Positions 17,426 to 27,595 of a stretch of DNA of 64,000 nucleotides are shown one piece after another; within the stretch, counting starts at the first letter, position 1, and each line of letters opens with the position of its first letter. A model generated the notes under the pieces. The model saw only the letters and a program-made list of their open reading frames with translations, was not told the origin of the DNA and did not search any database. Source of the DNA: Stappia sp. BW2 (GTDB lineage Bacteria; Pseudomonadota; Alphaproteobacteria; Rhizobiales; Stappiaceae); contig NZ_VIRG01000066.1 of assembly GCF_008107695.1 (NCBI RefSeq), positions 496,001 through 560,000 on the forward strand. Direction: 5' to 3'. The translations under genes were made by a program, and so were the position numbers.

Positions 17426-18676
17426 TCACGCTTGCGATGTGCCTGACGGTACTTCCCGCGTCACCACCGCAGCGCCTGCTTCCAGGGTGCGATGGACCGG
17501 GCACTTGTCGGCGATTTCCAGCATCCGCGCCCGCGTTGCTTCGTCCAGGTTTCCTTCCAGCGTGATCAAACGCTCGAAACGGTCGATCTTGCCGTCCCGC
17601 GACTTCACGCTTTCAGAACACTCTTCGCAATCGGCCGCATGCACCTTGCCGTGCAGAACGCGCGTGCCGATCCGGTCGATGTCGAGCCCCTTGCGCTCGG
17701 CGTACATGCGCAATGTCATCACCGTGCAGGCGCCAAGCGCGGCGGACAGATATCCATAGGGCGAAGGGCCGCTGTCGAAGCCGCCGACGTCCTTGGGTTC
17801 GTCGGCAATCATCCGGTGCTCGCCACTGGTCACCATGACCTGAAACTTGCCCTGCCCGGTCTCCACCACCTCAACGCCATCTTTCACCTCGTCGTCGGCG
17901 GTGTTCTCAACGGGATCGAGATAGCGTCCAGCCCAGCTGGCAATCACCCGGGCAGCATACGCGGCGTCCTTGCTGTTGGACAGAAGATGGTCTGCAGTAT
18001 CGAGGGAGACGAAGCTTTTGGAATGCTTTGCGGCGACGAAAATGCTGGTGGCGTTGTCGATGCCGACAACTTCATCAAGCGGGGCATGCATCACCAGAAG
18101 CGCCTTGCCGAGACCGGCGACCTTGTCCTGAACGGACTGGGCTTCCAGATCTTCCAGAAACTCCTTGCGGATGGTGAAGTTGCGCCCTTCGAGACTGACT
18201 TCGCCTTCGCCCTGTCGGCGGATCGTCTCTTCCGCGCCGTTGAAGCTGTGGATGACATGATCCGCATCGGAGGGAGCTCCAATGGTCACGACGGCCCGCA
18301 CTTCGGGAATGTCGGCAGCAACGGACAGAACGGCGGCTCCACCGAGCGAATGGCCAATCAGCAACTGGGGGGCCTGATAGTTCCGGCGCAGGTAGTCCGC
18401 TGCCCGTTTCAGGTCTTCGACATTGGAGGAAAAGCCGGTCGAGGCGAAATCTCCGCCGCTGCCGCCAAGGCCCGTGAAATCGAACCGGAGCACGGCGATG
18501 CCTTCTTGCGAAAGAGCACTGGCAATATGGCGGGCGGCGGCAATGTCTTTCGAGCAGGTGAAGCAGTGCGCGAACAGCGCAAACGCCCTGATGTTGCCTG
18601 CCGGCAGGTCCAGCCGGGCGGCCAGACTTGCCTCGTGGGCTCCGTCGAATTCCAGTTTCAGCGGGCGCTGTCCCAT
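17426..18676 (-). CDS. Alpha/beta hydrolase-OsmC fusion protein
   Basis: 416 residues in two domains. Residues 1 to about 255 form an alpha/beta hydrolase (AHCFTCSKD, RFDFTGLGGSGG, nucleophile elbow GHSLGGAAV, and late histidine TADHLL). Residues about 275-410 form an OsmC/Ohr-type domain with the two redox cysteines in LGACTVMTLRMYAERKG and ADKCPVHRTLE, so it probably reduces organic hydroperoxides. The two-domain form is known in proteobacteria and is usually annotated as a bifunctional hydrolase/OsmC protein. It lies 134 bases downstream of ccmH on the same strand. The role of the hydrolase half is unknown; it might release acyl hydroperoxides from esters for the OsmC half. Confidence 0.92.
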   Translation of the reverse strand: MGQRPLKLEFDGAHEASLAARLDLPAGNIRAFALFAHCFTCSKDIAAARHIASALSQEGIAVLRFDFTGLGGSGGDFASTGFSSNVEDLKRAADYLRRNYQAPQLLIGHSLGGAAVLSVAADIPEVRAVVTIGAPSDADHVIHSFNGAEETIRRQGEGEVSLEGRNFTIRKEFLEDLEAQSVQDKVAGLGKALLVMHAPLDEVVGIDNATSIFVAAKHSKSFVSLDTADHLLSNSKDAAYAARVIASWAGRYLDPVENTADDEVKDGVEVVETGQGKFQVMVTSGEHRMIADEPKDVGGFDSGPSPYGYLSAALGACTVMTLRMYAERKGLDIDRIGTRVLHGKVHAADCEECSESVKSRDGKIDRFERLITLEGNLDEATRARMLEIADKCPVHRTLEAGAAVVTREVPSGTSQA

Positions 18677-18810
18677 TGTCCTGCCTCCATGCGGTCGCTC
18701 GACCTCAGGTAGTCACACCTTGCCGCGATACAAGACACGCCTTTGTGTGAACCCAGTGACCGCGTTCCGTAAACGGGCTGCACGACGACAATCAGGACAG
18801 GGCAGAAACG

Positions 18811-19296
18811 TCAGTCAGTATTGTCCAGCAAGGCCTGCAGGCGCCGTTCTTCTTCGGCGGTGAGCCTCGGCGCTGTAGGATCGGTTGCTGCGGACCGGTT
18901 ACGTGCGCGCTTGCGCAGGGCTGCGCCAATCGCGATCAGGCCTGCGATCAAGGCAACGGGACCGGCTGCCCAAAGCACGATGGTGTGCCAGGCAAAGCGG
19001 GGTTTCAGCAGCACGAATTCGCCATAGCGGGAGACGAGATAGTCAACCACCTGCTCGTCGCTGTCACCGGCGACCAGCCGCTCGCGCACCAGAATGCGCA
19101 GATCCTTGGCCAGAGGCGCGTCGCTGTCGTCAATGGACTGGTTCTGGCAAACCATGCAGCGCAGTTCCGCTGACAAGGCCCGGGCCCGGTGTTCCAGAAC
19201 CGGATCGTCCAGCACTTCGTCCGGAGCAACGGCGAAAGCCGGCCCGGCAAGAAGACTGAAGCCAAGCAGCATGGCAAGGAGAAGGCGCTGTATCAT
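18811..19296 (-). CDS. ccmH: Cytochrome c-type biogenesis protein CcmH
   Basis: 161-residue membrane-anchored periplasmic thiol protein that helps reduce apocytochrome c CXXCH motifs before haem ligation. A signal sequence ([18 protein letters not shown]) leads to the core with [19 protein letters not shown], the LRCxxC redox motif, then YGEFVLLKP and a C-terminal TM helix. I chose the ATG at 19296, since it immediately starts the signal peptide and lies 4 bases after the ccmF stop. Also called cycL in rhizobia. Last gene of ccmI-ccmE-ccmF-ccmH. Confidence 0.95.
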   Translation of the reverse strand: MIQRLLLAMLLGFSLLAGPAFAVAPDEVLDDPVLEHRARALSAELRCMVCQNQSIDDSDAPLAKDLRILVRERLVAGDSDEQVVDYLVSRYGEFVLLKPRFAWHTIVLWAAGPVALIAGLIAIGAALRKRARNRSAATDPTAPRLTAEEERRLQALLDNTD

Positions 19297-19300
19297 CCGT

Positions 19301-21286
19301 TTACTCCGCCGCCGCCATGCTCTGCTGACGCTTGCGGGCCGGTTTGGGTGCCCCCACGCGCAGCCGCCGGTCGGCGATGGAGAAGACCGCACCGAGCGAC
19401 ATGATCACACAGCCGATCCAGATCAGGGTGATCAGCGGCTTGTAATAGACGCGTACGTCGACGGCACCATCGCCGCGCCCTTCGCCCAGCGACAGATAGA
19501 CCTGCGAAAAGCCTGTCGTATAGATGCCGGCTTCCGTCGTCGGCATTTGCCGGGCGGTGTAGATGCGCTTCGACGGGTCAAGTTCAGCCACCACGGCTCC
19601 GCCCCGGCGGATGGAGAAGTGACCGACTTCTTCGGTGTAGTTTGGTCCACGGCGCGGCGCGGCACCTTCGAATGTCATCTGATATCCGGCAAGTTCCACC
19701 GTGTCGCCCGGGCGCATGGTGAGAACCCGCTCATCCTGAAAAGCGGAGGCGGTTACAATGCCAAGAACGGTCAGGCCGATGCCGAAATGGGCGATGGCCG
19801 TGCCCCAGGCAGATCCCGGTAGACCGACGAGACGTGAAAAACCGCGCTTGAAGCCGATTTCGAAGAATTTGACGCGCGTCACGATTTCGGACATCGCACC
19901 GGCCATGACCCAGACCGCCAGTCCCACGCCAAGCGGCGCCAGCACCTTTTCCATGCCCCAGGCCCAGTAAGTGACGAGCGTCAGCAAAAGCGCCAGGCCG
20001 AAGGCCGCGTAAAGCCGCTGGCAGGCCGCGCCGAGATCCGCCCGTTTCCACGACAGGACCGGGCCGAAGGGAATGGCCATAAGCAACGGCACCATCAAGG
20101 GACCGAAAGTCAGGTTGAAGAAGGGCGCGCCGACCGAGATCTTCTCGCCGGTGACGGCATCCAGCACCAGCGGATAAAGCGTGCCCACAAAGACAGCCGC
20201 ACAGGCAGCCGTGAGGAACAGGTTGTTCAACACCAGCCCGCCTTCGCGGCTGATGGGCGCAAACAGGCCGCCCTGCTTCAGCATCGACGCACGCCAGGCG
20301 AAGAGGCTCAGCGATCCGCCGATGAAGACGCACAGAAGCGCGAGAATGAAGACACCGCGGGCCGGATCGGTGGCAAAGGCATGAACCGAAGTCAGAACAC
20401 CGGAACGCACAAGGAAGGTGCCGAGGAGCGACAGCGAGAAGGTGAAGATCGCCAGCAGGACTGTCCAGACCTTGAGAGCCTCGCGCTTTTCCATGACGAT
20501 TGCCGAGTGCAGCAGCGCGGTACCCGCCAGCCACGGCATGAAGCTGGCGTTTTCGACCGGATCCCAAAACCACCAGCCCCCCCAGCCGAGTTCGTAGTAG
20601 GCCCAGTAAGACCCCATGGCGATGCCAAGCGTGAGGAAGCACCAGGCAAGCAGCGTCCACGGCCGCACCCATCGTGCCCAGGCGGCATCGATCCGCCCAA
20701 GGATCAGCGCCGCAACGGCAAAGGAGAAGGTGATCGAGAAACCGACATAACCGACGTACAGCAGAGGTGGATGAATGGCGAGACCGATGTCCTGAAGGAT
20801 CGGGTTGAGGTCAGCCCCTTCCAGCGGCGGGTTCAAAATCCGCGTGAACGGATTGGACGTTGCCAGCAGGAACAGGATGAAACCGGCGGAAACCCAAGCC
20901 TGCACGGAAAGCGTTACCGCCCTCAGATCGGCAGGCAGGTTGCCCCCGAAAATACCAACCAGCGCGCCGAAGAAAACCAGTATCAGCACCCACAGAAGCA
21001 TGGAGCCTTCATGGTTGCCCCACACGCCGGTGAACTTGTAGAGCAGCGGCTTCGCTGAATGGCTGTTTTCGACGACGTTCAGCACCGAAAAGTCGGAACT
21101 GAGATAGGCCCCCGTCAGCACCATGAAGGACAGCAACACCAGAACGAAGAGCATCACCGATACGGGCGGCGCCACCGCCATCAGGCGGTCATCCTTCTGG
21201 AGCGCGCCCCAAATCGGCAGAACGGACTGAACAAGTGTCAGAGCGAAGGCCAACACAAGTGCGTAATGTCCGAATTCGACGATCAT
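19301..21286 (-). CDS. ccmF: Haem lyase subunit CcmF
   Basis: 661-residue polytopic inner-membrane protein of the cytochrome c haem lyase complex. The tryptophan-rich WWD domain [19 protein letters not shown] binds haem at the periplasmic face. The N-terminal [15 protein letters not shown] and the many TM segments, with a large soluble C-terminal region ([18 protein letters not shown]), match the family. It accepts haem from CcmE and works with CcmH. The start is 34 bases after the ccmE stop. Also called cycK. Confidence 0.97.
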   Translation of the reverse strand: MIVEFGHYALVLAFALTLVQSVLPIWGALQKDDRLMAVAPPVSVMLFVLVLLSFMVLTGAYLSSDFSVLNVVENSHSAKPLLYKFTGVWGNHEGSMLLWVLILVFFGALVGIFGGNLPADLRAVTLSVQAWVSAGFILFLLATSNPFTRILNPPLEGADLNPILQDIGLAIHPPLLYVGYVGFSITFSFAVAALILGRIDAAWARWVRPWTLLAWCFLTLGIAMGSYWAYYELGWGGWWFWDPVENASFMPWLAGTALLHSAIVMEKREALKVWTVLLAIFTFSLSLLGTFLVRSGVLTSVHAFATDPARGVFILALLCVFIGGSLSLFAWRASMLKQGGLFAPISREGGLVLNNLFLTAACAAVFVGTLYPLVLDAVTGEKISVGAPFFNLTFGPLMVPLLMAIPFGPVLSWKRADLGAACQRLYAAFGLALLLTLVTYWAWGMEKVLAPLGVGLAVWVMAGAMSEIVTRVKFFEIGFKRGFSRLVGLPGSAWGTAIAHFGIGLTVLGIVTASAFQDERVLTMRPGDTVELAGYQMTFEGAAPRRGPNYTEEVGHFSIRRGGAVVAELDPSKRIYTARQMPTTEAGIYTTGFSQVYLSLGEGRGDGAVDVRVYYKPLITLIWIGCVIMSLGAVFSIADRRLRVGAPKPARKRQQSMAAAE

Positions 21287-21320
21287 GTCCGTTCCTCTTC
21301 CTCACCGGCCGTGCGAACAA

Positions 21321-21770
21321 TCAGTTCGTGCTGCCTTCTTCACCTTGCCAGTGCCCCTGCGCCTTCAGCGCTTCGGCCACTTCCTTGGGAATGTAGTTCT
21401 CGTCATGCTTGGCCAGCACGCTGTCCGCAACAAAGACACCATCCGACCCGACCACACCCTCGGTTACGACGCCCTGCCCTTCCCGGAACAGGTCCGGCAG
21501 GATGCCCTTGTAGGTGACGGCAACCGTGTTGGCCGTATCGGTCACGCGAAAGCGCACATGTGCATTGTCGGAGCGCACCACCGACCCCTCCTCGACCAGA
21601 CCACCGAGCCTGATGCGCTGACCGGGCGCCACACCGTTCTGGGTGATTTCAGTCGGGCTCTGGAAAAATACGATCTCGCTTCTGAGCGCGATCAATATCA
21701 GCGTCAGCGCGACAGCCAGCACCGCGCCTGCCGATCCGATAAGGGTCAATCGTCTTTGTTTGCGTGTCAT
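21321..21770 (-). CDS. ccmE: Haem chaperone CcmE
   Basis: 149 residues with an N-terminal TM anchor (about residues 9-29) and a periplasmic OB-fold domain. H122 in [10 protein letters not shown] is the conserved covalent haem-binding histidine. CcmE receives haem from CcmC/CcmAB (not present in this window) and passes it to CcmF. Also called cycJ. It is preceded by ccmI (62-base gap) and followed by ccmF on the same strand. Confidence 0.96.
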   Translation of the reverse strand: MTRKQRRLTLIGSAGAVLAVALTLILIALRSEIVFFQSPTEITQNGVAPGQRIRLGGLVEEGSVVRSDNAHVRFRVTDTANTVAVTYKGILPDLFREGQGVVTEGVVGSDGVFVADSVLAKHDENYIPKEVAEALKAQGHWQGEEGSTN

Positions 21771-21832
21771 CAGCCAAGCGTCCGATTTTCATTTTCCCGG
21801 CACAACTGCACCGGCCGCAGCAGATTCGCCAC

Positions 21833-22966
21833 TCAACCGTCAGATAGACCAAGCTTGCTTGCAGCGTCCTTGATCATGGACAAGTCCTCAGGCTTGTCAG
21901 CATAGGCCGACAACGCCGCCGTGAGGGCCTGTTCCGCATCCTGTTTCTTTCCCAGGACCATATAGGCACGAATCAGCCGGTTCCACTCCTCTGCCGATCC
22001 ACCTTCCGTCGAAAGGCGTTCGGCAAGGCCGGCAACCATGTTCGAGATCATGGCCTGACGGTCTTCCGCCGCCATTTCACTGGCCGCGGCGACTTCTTCC
22101 TGCGAGGGGCCGCGCAAGGTGTCGCTTCCCGGCACCTCACCGGTGAGCCTCGCCATTTCCTGGCGGGCGGCGCCGACCCAGGCCGCATTTTCGTCAGCCC
22201 CCTGAAGAAGAGCCTGCCAGGCGGCAATGGCCTCTTCCTTTCGGCCTTCCTGGCCCAGCGCAAGTGCGAGGAAGAAACGAGGCTTGACCGCTGAGGGTTC
22301 AAGCGCGACAGCCTGCTCGAAAGCGGCGCGGGCTTCGGCGGTCACAAGCCCCTGATTTGCAATCGTCTGGGCTTCGCCCATGTCGGTCAGCCAGGTCTGC
22401 CGCGGCCCGAGAATGCGAATCGCATTGGAATAGGCCTTCGCGGAAGCCTTGGGCTGGCCAAGGGACATATAGACCGGAGCAATCACGGCCCATCCTTGTC
22501 CGTCTTCCGGATTTTCCGTCAAATGGCGCTCCACGCGGGCGACCAGCAGGTCCACGGATTGTTCTTCAGCCGGCGCATTGAGACGGCTGAGCAACGGCTG
22601 GTCAGGAAGACCGGGAGAGCCAAGAAGGATATAAAGTCCGAAAGCCAGGACCGGCAGAGCCAGCAAGGCCAGACCTTGGGCCAGCTTCAGCCGGCCAGTC
22701 CGTGGACCGCCTTGTTTCGTTGCATCGCCCCTGTCATGCGCGGCCAGCAACCGGCGCGCAATTTCCGTTCGCGCGGCCTCGGCTGCTTCGGTATCGATCA
22801 GACCCCGTTCGAGTTCCTTATCGATCGCGGCCAGTTGCTCACGGTAAACAGCCTCATCCGCACGCGCGGGCGCGGCCTCCTGGCCTCGCCGAGAGCGCGA
22901 CAGGGGAACGAGTACGGACAATGTCGCAGCCCCGGTCAACAGGGCAATCAGGATCCAGAACACCAT
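21833..22966 (-). CDS. ccmI: Cytochrome c biogenesis protein CcmI (TPR)
   Basis: 377 residues. Two TM helices (about 2-20 and 95-113) bracket a cytoplasmic segment with AAIDKELERGLIDTEAAEAARTEI, typical of CcmI, and the C-terminal half is a periplasmic TPR-like domain (GWAVIAPVYMSLGQPKASAKAY) that holds apocytochrome c for the lyase. First gene of the ccmIEFH operon; also called cycH. Confidence 0.94.
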   Translation of the reverse strand: MVFWILIALLTGAATLSVLVPLSRSRRGQEAAPARADEAVYREQLAAIDKELERGLIDTEAAEAARTEIARRLLAAHDRGDATKQGGPRTGRLKLAQGLALLALPVLAFGLYILLGSPGLPDQPLLSRLNAPAEEQSVDLLVARVERHLTENPEDGQGWAVIAPVYMSLGQPKASAKAYSNAIRILGPRQTWLTDMGEAQTIANQGLVTAEARAAFEQAVALEPSAVKPRFFLALALGQEGRKEEAIAAWQALLQGADENAAWVGAARQEMARLTGEVPGSDTLRGPSQEEVAAASEMAAEDRQAMISNMVAGLAERLSTEGGSAEEWNRLIRAYMVLGKKQDAEQALTAALSAYADKPEDLSMIKDAASKLGLSDG

Positions 22967-23122
22967 GGCGCACTATAGACAATTCAATGGGGGCAAAAGC
23001 AAGGTGGCTGAACTGTGACCGGCGGTCGCGGTGCCCACGTTTTCGTGGGTAAAACCAGGTTCCAACAAACTTGGCCGAAAATGTCATTCCGGCGCGAGGA
23101 AGAACGGGCTTGAAGGAAACCG

Positions 23123-24604
23123 TCAGTGGCGCCCGAGAGCGCTGGCAACCAATTTGCGCTCCGGACTGGGACCGGTATTCGCGCTGGCCGCATTCACGCT
23201 GGCCTTTGCGTAGGCAGACTGCCGGCTGCGGCGCAGCTGAGAGGCATAATCGTCGCCAAAATAGATCTCCGACAGCATGATGGCGACGTCGGCCGCGGCC
23301 GCCTGTGCCTCCAGTGCCGGCCCCTTGGCCTTGCCAAGATCGGTGATCAACGACCGGGTCAGGATTTCAAGCGTCTGCTCGACCGCCTGGCGGGTGCGTT
23401 TGCCAATCTCGTTGACCGCAAAGGTCTCGGACGCGTTGCGCACCATTTCAACGACACGCAGCGTGCGCACGGCATCATCAATCGCGGCCTGATCGATCTG
23501 CAGCTTGCCGTCCTTGTCGATTTTAGGCACCTGCAGAGCCCGGCGCACATTGCCATGAGCGCTGTTCAATTCGCGGGTGACGACACTGGAAATGCTGCGT
23601 TTGGTTTCCGCCAGACGCTTGTGCCACCTGCCGGTGACCGTCAGATCCATGTCGCGCTCAACACCGCGCACCAGCGTGTGGTACTCCGACAGGGCCTGAG
23701 AGAAGGCAACGGGATCCGGATTGTTGTTGCGATGTTCCAGCGCCAGGATCTGCAGACGTTCGGCCTCGCTCATGACCACATCCACGAAAGGCGCGAACTG
23801 TGACTGGGAAATTGCCTTGGGATCGGTGTCGCCCGCAAGACGCCCCGCAAAAGCGCAAAGGGCCGACGGCATATCGGAGCGATCCACAAGGGCGGCGGCG
23901 ATCACGGAGACGTGGTCGGGAAACCGCGCGGAGCACTTGTCGACCAGACGCAGAACATCGGTGTCCTGCTTCAGCCTGTGTTCGTTGATGCGATCCGGTA
24001 TGTTCTGGAGGAAAGGAACGAGCCAGCGCTCCGCCGCGAAAATCTTCTGGATGTCGCGAAGTTCCGCAATGCCGCGATCACCGCCCAGCTCGACGGCCAT
24101 GCGGCGCTTGTCTTTGTCTGATATCTCCGCACGATGGAGCATGTCTCCGATGGCATCCACGGCACGTGAACGCAGCGCCTGAACGAGAGCGTCCACCCGC
24201 TCGCCGCTGACAGAGGCATTGCCGGCCTGTTCCAGAACGAGGCGGATATCGGCAGCCATCACGTCGCGGCTGAGCCAGTTCCAGACACGGTCCAGAATGC
24301 CGCGCTGAATGCGGCCCTCTTGCCGGGCCGGCAGCATCTCGTTGATCAGAAAATCGTCGAGCGGCATGAAGAACATGCGCTGTATCTGGCCGCGCCGCTG
24401 CGCACCGCCGGGCATTCCCGGCGCCGTCGACTGCGGTTTACGGATCAGGGCAACGGCTGCGGCAAGAACAAGCTGGATGTGCGGGTCGGGTTGTTTCTGA
24501 CCCTTGGCACGTTCCAAATTCCGGACCAAAGCCTCAACCGCCTTAGGGCTCAGACTGCTCAGGTAGGTTTTGATTTTGCTTTCAAGCTGGTCTGAATAAG
24601 CCAT
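23123..24604 (-). CDS. Unrecognised 493-residue protein, predicted helical and soluble
   Basis: I do not recognise this family. The 493 residues show no signal peptide or TM segment and are rich in amphipathic helix. The N terminus (residues 1-50, with LSSLSPKAVEALVRNLERAKG) could be a small helical module; a proline/glycine-rich linker at about 58-70 leads to a larger helical region containing FFMPLDDFLINEM. Arg/Lys- and Asp/Glu-rich helices continue to YFGDDYASQL, and the tail is low-complexity (NAASANTGPS). Codon use looks like the neighbours. It lies alone between ccmI and a lipoprotein gene on the same strand, with gaps of about 150 bases on each side. Confidence 0.8.
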   Translation of the reverse strand: MAYSDQLESKIKTYLSSLSPKAVEALVRNLERAKGQKQPDPHIQLVLAAAVALIRKPQSTAPGMPGGAQRRGQIQRMFFMPLDDFLINEMLPARQEGRIQRGILDRVWNWLSRDVMAADIRLVLEQAGNASVSGERVDALVQALRSRAVDAIGDMLHRAEISDKDKRRMAVELGGDRGIAELRDIQKIFAAERWLVPFLQNIPDRINEHRLKQDTDVLRLVDKCSARFPDHVSVIAAALVDRSDMPSALCAFAGRLAGDTDPKAISQSQFAPFVDVVMSEAERLQILALEHRNNNPDPVAFSQALSEYHTLVRGVERDMDLTVTGRWHKRLAETKRSISSVVTRELNSAHGNVRRALQVPKIDKDGKLQIDQAAIDDAVRTLRVVEMVRNASETFAVNEIGKRTRQAVEQTLEILTRSLITDLGKAKGPALEAQAAAADVAIMLSEIYFGDDYASQLRRSRQSAYAKASVNAASANTGPSPERKLVASALGRH

Positions 24605-24756
24605 TCACAGCGTCAACATCGCAATCTGTTTCACGGCGAGTTTAACGACAGAGACTTAAGCAAGTGTTTAGAAAAACTGCAGGAAATTTCAAGGCCCCGG
24701 GCTTGCGCGCCAGCACGGCGCAGCCTCATTCAAACCTGTTTCATGAGCCGGCAGGA

Positions 24757-25194
24757 TCAGCCGATCACCTGCCAGTTGCCTTGATCGGTTTCACAAGCCG
24801 TACCGCGCGCCTGCAATGTCCGGCCCTGAAGGACCATTTCGTGGGTGAATTCCCGGCAGCTCGTCTCGTTGACGAAATAGACCGGTCCGGGGCGGACCTG
24901 TCCGCTACGACCGGTGCGATCATTCTGCCAGGCAACCGAAACACCGAGCCCGCGAGCGCGCAGTGCCCGGTTCTGGGCATCTTCCGCCGCCCTGCGGTCC
25001 GACGGCTCAAGCGCGTCGCCGAACTCGTTGTTCACGAGCACGGATATGGCCGTATTCGCCTCAGAGCCTGCCACATTCGCGTTCGGGTCACCGAAAAAGG
25101 TTCCCCAAGCGTTGCTGTCTTTCGATCCGGATGTCATGGAGCAACCCGCCAGAACCAAGGCAAGACCAAGACACGAGGCACCGCGCAGACGCAT
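24757..25194 (-). CDS. Small surface lipoprotein, 17 kDa antigen-like
   Basis: 145-residue lipoprotein. The signal peptide ends in LVLAGCS, a lipobox with the acylated cysteine. The C-terminal half contains a conserved-looking CREFTHEMVLQGR and GTACETDQGNWQVIG, which resembles the tail of the RT0821/Lpp0805 family (17 kDa surface antigen-like). I use the ATG at 25194 because GGAG lies 12 bases upstream; a TTG five codons earlier is less likely. The role is unknown; probably an outer-membrane structural lipoprotein. Confidence 0.78.
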   Translation of the reverse strand: MRLRGASCLGLALVLAGCSMTSGSKDSNAWGTFFGDPNANVAGSEANTAISVLVNNEFGDALEPSDRRAAEDAQNRALRARGLGVSVAWQNDRTGRSGQVRPGPVYFVNETSCREFTHEMVLQGRTLQARGTACETDQGNWQVIG

Positions 25195-25442
25195 ACTTGA
25201 AAGCTCCAAGTTCCGAGGATTTCAACCGGGAGCAGCTGAAATCCGAGTGCTGACCATTTTCATAGGCTAGCGCAAACCGAATGCGCTAGAAGGCGTGAAA
25301 CCGGCTGGAACCGGCGGATGAATCAGTGATATTTTCAATTTGTGGCCGAACTTGGCCACAAACATGTCTTTATTGCCGAGATTTGCATCACATCCTATCA
25401 CAGTCCCGCAAGGGCAGCGCCACCGATCCTTCGACAAATCCC

Positions 25443-26858
25443 CTATTCCTTGCTGAGTGCAGGCAGAACAAGGCGTGCCTTCAACCCTCCGAGCGAGGAA
25501 CTGTCAAGGGTGAAGGAGCCGCCGTAAAGGGCGGCAAGGTCGGCCACGATCGAAAGTCCCAGCCCCGTTCCGGGCACCGTCTCATCCAGTCGCCGTCCGC
25601 GTTTGACAGCTTCGGCCCGCTGTTCCGGCGTCAATCCGGGACCATCATCCTCAACCGTTATCGTGAACATGTCCCGGTTGGTGGCAGGGTCGTTCAACGG
25701 TGCCACCTGCACCTGCACCCTGGAACCAGCCCATTTGCAGGCATTGTCGATCAGGTTGCCACTCATCTCTTCCAGGTCCTGGCTTTCACCGCGAAAACGG
25801 AGTGCCTCTGTCTGCGTGAAACCGACCTCGACACCCTTTTCCTGATAGATCTTGCCCATGGCCCGGATCAGACGGGCAAGAACCGGCTCGGTCTCGCAGG
25901 AAACCCCGATGACCCGCCGCTGGGCCGCCATGCGTGCCCGTTCCAGGTGATGCTGGATCTGCGTGGACATGACTGATGCCTGTTCCGACACCTTTTGTGC
26001 CAAGGGGCCTCCGGCCGCCCTCGCCTCGTTGGAAATGACAGACAGCGGCGTCTTCAGCCCGTGGGCAAGGTTACCCACGTGCGTGCGGGCCCGCTCGACG
26101 ATTTCCTTGTTCGACACGATGAGCGCGTTGAGTTCCACAGCCAGAGGTGCGATTTCGCGCGGCAAGGCCTCATCAATGCGGTCGGCCTCGCCCTGCCGCA
26201 CGGCCGAAAGCGACGCGCGCAAGCGCGCTAGCGGCCGCAAGCCAAATTTCACCTGAAGGAAGATCGCAAGAATGAGCCCGAGCCAGACAATGCACAGGGT
26301 GATGGCGACAAGCCGGGCGAATTCGTAGATATCCGCCCAGAACCCGGCAGTTGCAGCGGCGACGGCAATCACGTAGCTCGTGTCGCCAACCGAAATCCTT
26401 CGCTGCAAGACACGGATTTCATCACCTGTGGGACCAATGATGAAGCCTGCGTTGGCTTCGTCCTGGCCGATAGGCGGCGTATTCAAGGGATCGCCGACGA
26501 GCGACTCCGATGCATAGAGGATTGACGGGCTGTCTGCACGGCGGACGGTCCAGTACCACCCGGACAATGGCAGGGAGAACCGCGGATCGCCATGATAGGC
26601 CGGCGCGGCCAGGGTCGTGGTGTCCTGGTCGGCATTGGTTGCCAGCATTTCGGCAATCAACGCCTTGATGTGAACCTCGAGCTGCGCATCGAACGCACGC
26701 TCGCTCGCTCTTTCGTACAGGCTCACCAGAAACACACCGGCAATGGCAAGTGCGATGGTGGACCAGACAGCAGCCACAAAGACGAGGCGGGCAGCAAGCG
26801 ATCGTTGTGGCTTGTTCAATGGCTGGCCGTTCCCGCTGGCCGCGGTCTCAGGAGTCAC
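25443..26858 (-). CDS. feuQ: PhoQ/FeuQ-like sensor histidine kinase
   Basis: 471 residues. TM1 is near residues 22-43, a periplasmic sensor of about 130 residues follows, then TM2 (about 175-200), HAMP and the H box NLAHGLKTPLSVISNEA with H266; the HGLKTPL form is typical of the PhoQ/FeuQ group. N box (NLIDNACKWA), DDGPGL and GTGLGLSIVADLAALYGG follow. In S. meliloti FeuQ responds to envelope or osmotic state and, with FeuP, controls cyclic beta-glucan export. I prefer the GTG at 26858, 7 bases after a GGGAG, overlapping the feuP end by 11 bases; a GTG at 26888 is also open. Confidence 0.8.
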   Translation of the reverse strand: MTPETAASGNGQPLNKPQRSLAARLVFVAAVWSTIALAIAGVFLVSLYERASERAFDAQLEVHIKALIAEMLATNADQDTTTLAAPAYHGDPRFSLPLSGWYWTVRRADSPSILYASESLVGDPLNTPPIGQDEANAGFIIGPTGDEIRVLQRRISVGDTSYVIAVAAATAGFWADIYEFARLVAITLCIVWLGLILAIFLQVKFGLRPLARLRASLSAVRQGEADRIDEALPREIAPLAVELNALIVSNKEIVERARTHVGNLAHGLKTPLSVISNEARAAGGPLAQKVSEQASVMSTQIQHHLERARMAAQRRVIGVSCETEPVLARLIRAMGKIYQEKGVEVGFTQTEALRFRGESQDLEEMSGNLIDNACKWAGSRVQVQVAPLNDPATNRDMFTITVEDDGPGLTPEQRAEAVKRGRRLDETVPGTGLGLSIVADLAALYGGSFTLDSSSLGGLKARLVLPALSKE

Positions 26859-27516
26859 TCGCCGCTCCCAGGCGGTATCCGAGCCCACGGATGGTTTCGA
26901 TCATGTCCGAGCCGATTTTCTTGCGCAACCGGCCGACGAAGACTTCCACCGTATTGGAATCGCGGTCGAAATCCTGATCGTAGAGATGTTCCGTCAGTTC
27001 GGTCCGGGAAATGACCTTGCCCTGGTGGTGCAACAGATACGACAGCAGCCGGAATTCATGCGAGGTCAGCTTGACCGCACTGCCGTCCACCGTGACACGG
27101 CCGGACCTCAGATCCAGCCGGACCGCGCCGCAGGTCAGTTCGTTGGAGGCATGCCCGGCGGCCCGGCGCACAAGCGCACGAACGCGGGCAAGCACTTCTT
27201 CCATGTGGAAGGGCTTTGCGACGTAGTCATCCGCGCCGGCGTCGATGCCGGCCACCTTGTCCGACCAGCGGTCGCGCGCGGTCAGAATAAGAACCGGCAT
27301 GGTCCGCCCGTCGCGGCGCCAGTTTTCCAGAACGGACAGGCCATCGAGGGACGGCAGACCGAGGTCAAGGACAACGGCATCATAAGGCTCCGTATCGCCG
27401 AGAAAATGACCGTCCTCGCCATCCGTCGCACTGTCGACCACGTAACCGGCCTCTTCCAGGGCAGTCACAAGCTGGCGGTTCAAATCGGTATCGTCTTCGA
27501 CAACAAGAATGCGCAT
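26848..27516 (-). CDS. feuP: PhoP/FeuP-like response regulator
   Basis: 222 residues: receiver domain with EDD at 8-10, phospho-acceptor D51 in LDLGLPSLDG and KP near residue 101, then an OmpR-type winged helix ending RGLGYRLG. DRDSNTVEVFVGRLRKKIG is typical of the PhoP/FeuP branch. I chose the ATG at 27516; the TTG at 27525 gives three extra residues. It is flanked by the small secreted protein at 27596 and the kinase, in the order feuN-feuP-feuQ. No strong ribosome site is seen before the start. Confidence 0.85.
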   Translation of the reverse strand: MRILVVEDDTDLNRQLVTALEEAGYVVDSATDGEDGHFLGDTEPYDAVVLDLGLPSLDGLSVLENWRRDGRTMPVLILTARDRWSDKVAGIDAGADDYVAKPFHMEEVLARVRALVRRAAGHASNELTCGAVRLDLRSGRVTVDGSAVKLTSHEFRLLSYLLHHQGKVISRTELTEHLYDQDFDRDSNTVEVFVGRLRKKIGSDMIETIRGLGYRLGAASDS

Positions 27517-27595
27517 GAAATTCAACTTTACGAATGATGGAGCCGTAACCAGATCAGCCGGTCCAAAGTCGGCAGAATGATGTCGCTTCTACCAA

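Noticed and set aside
17492..18712. Open frame of 406 codons on the plus strand opposite the OsmC fusion
   Set aside because: Antisense to an intact two-domain protein.
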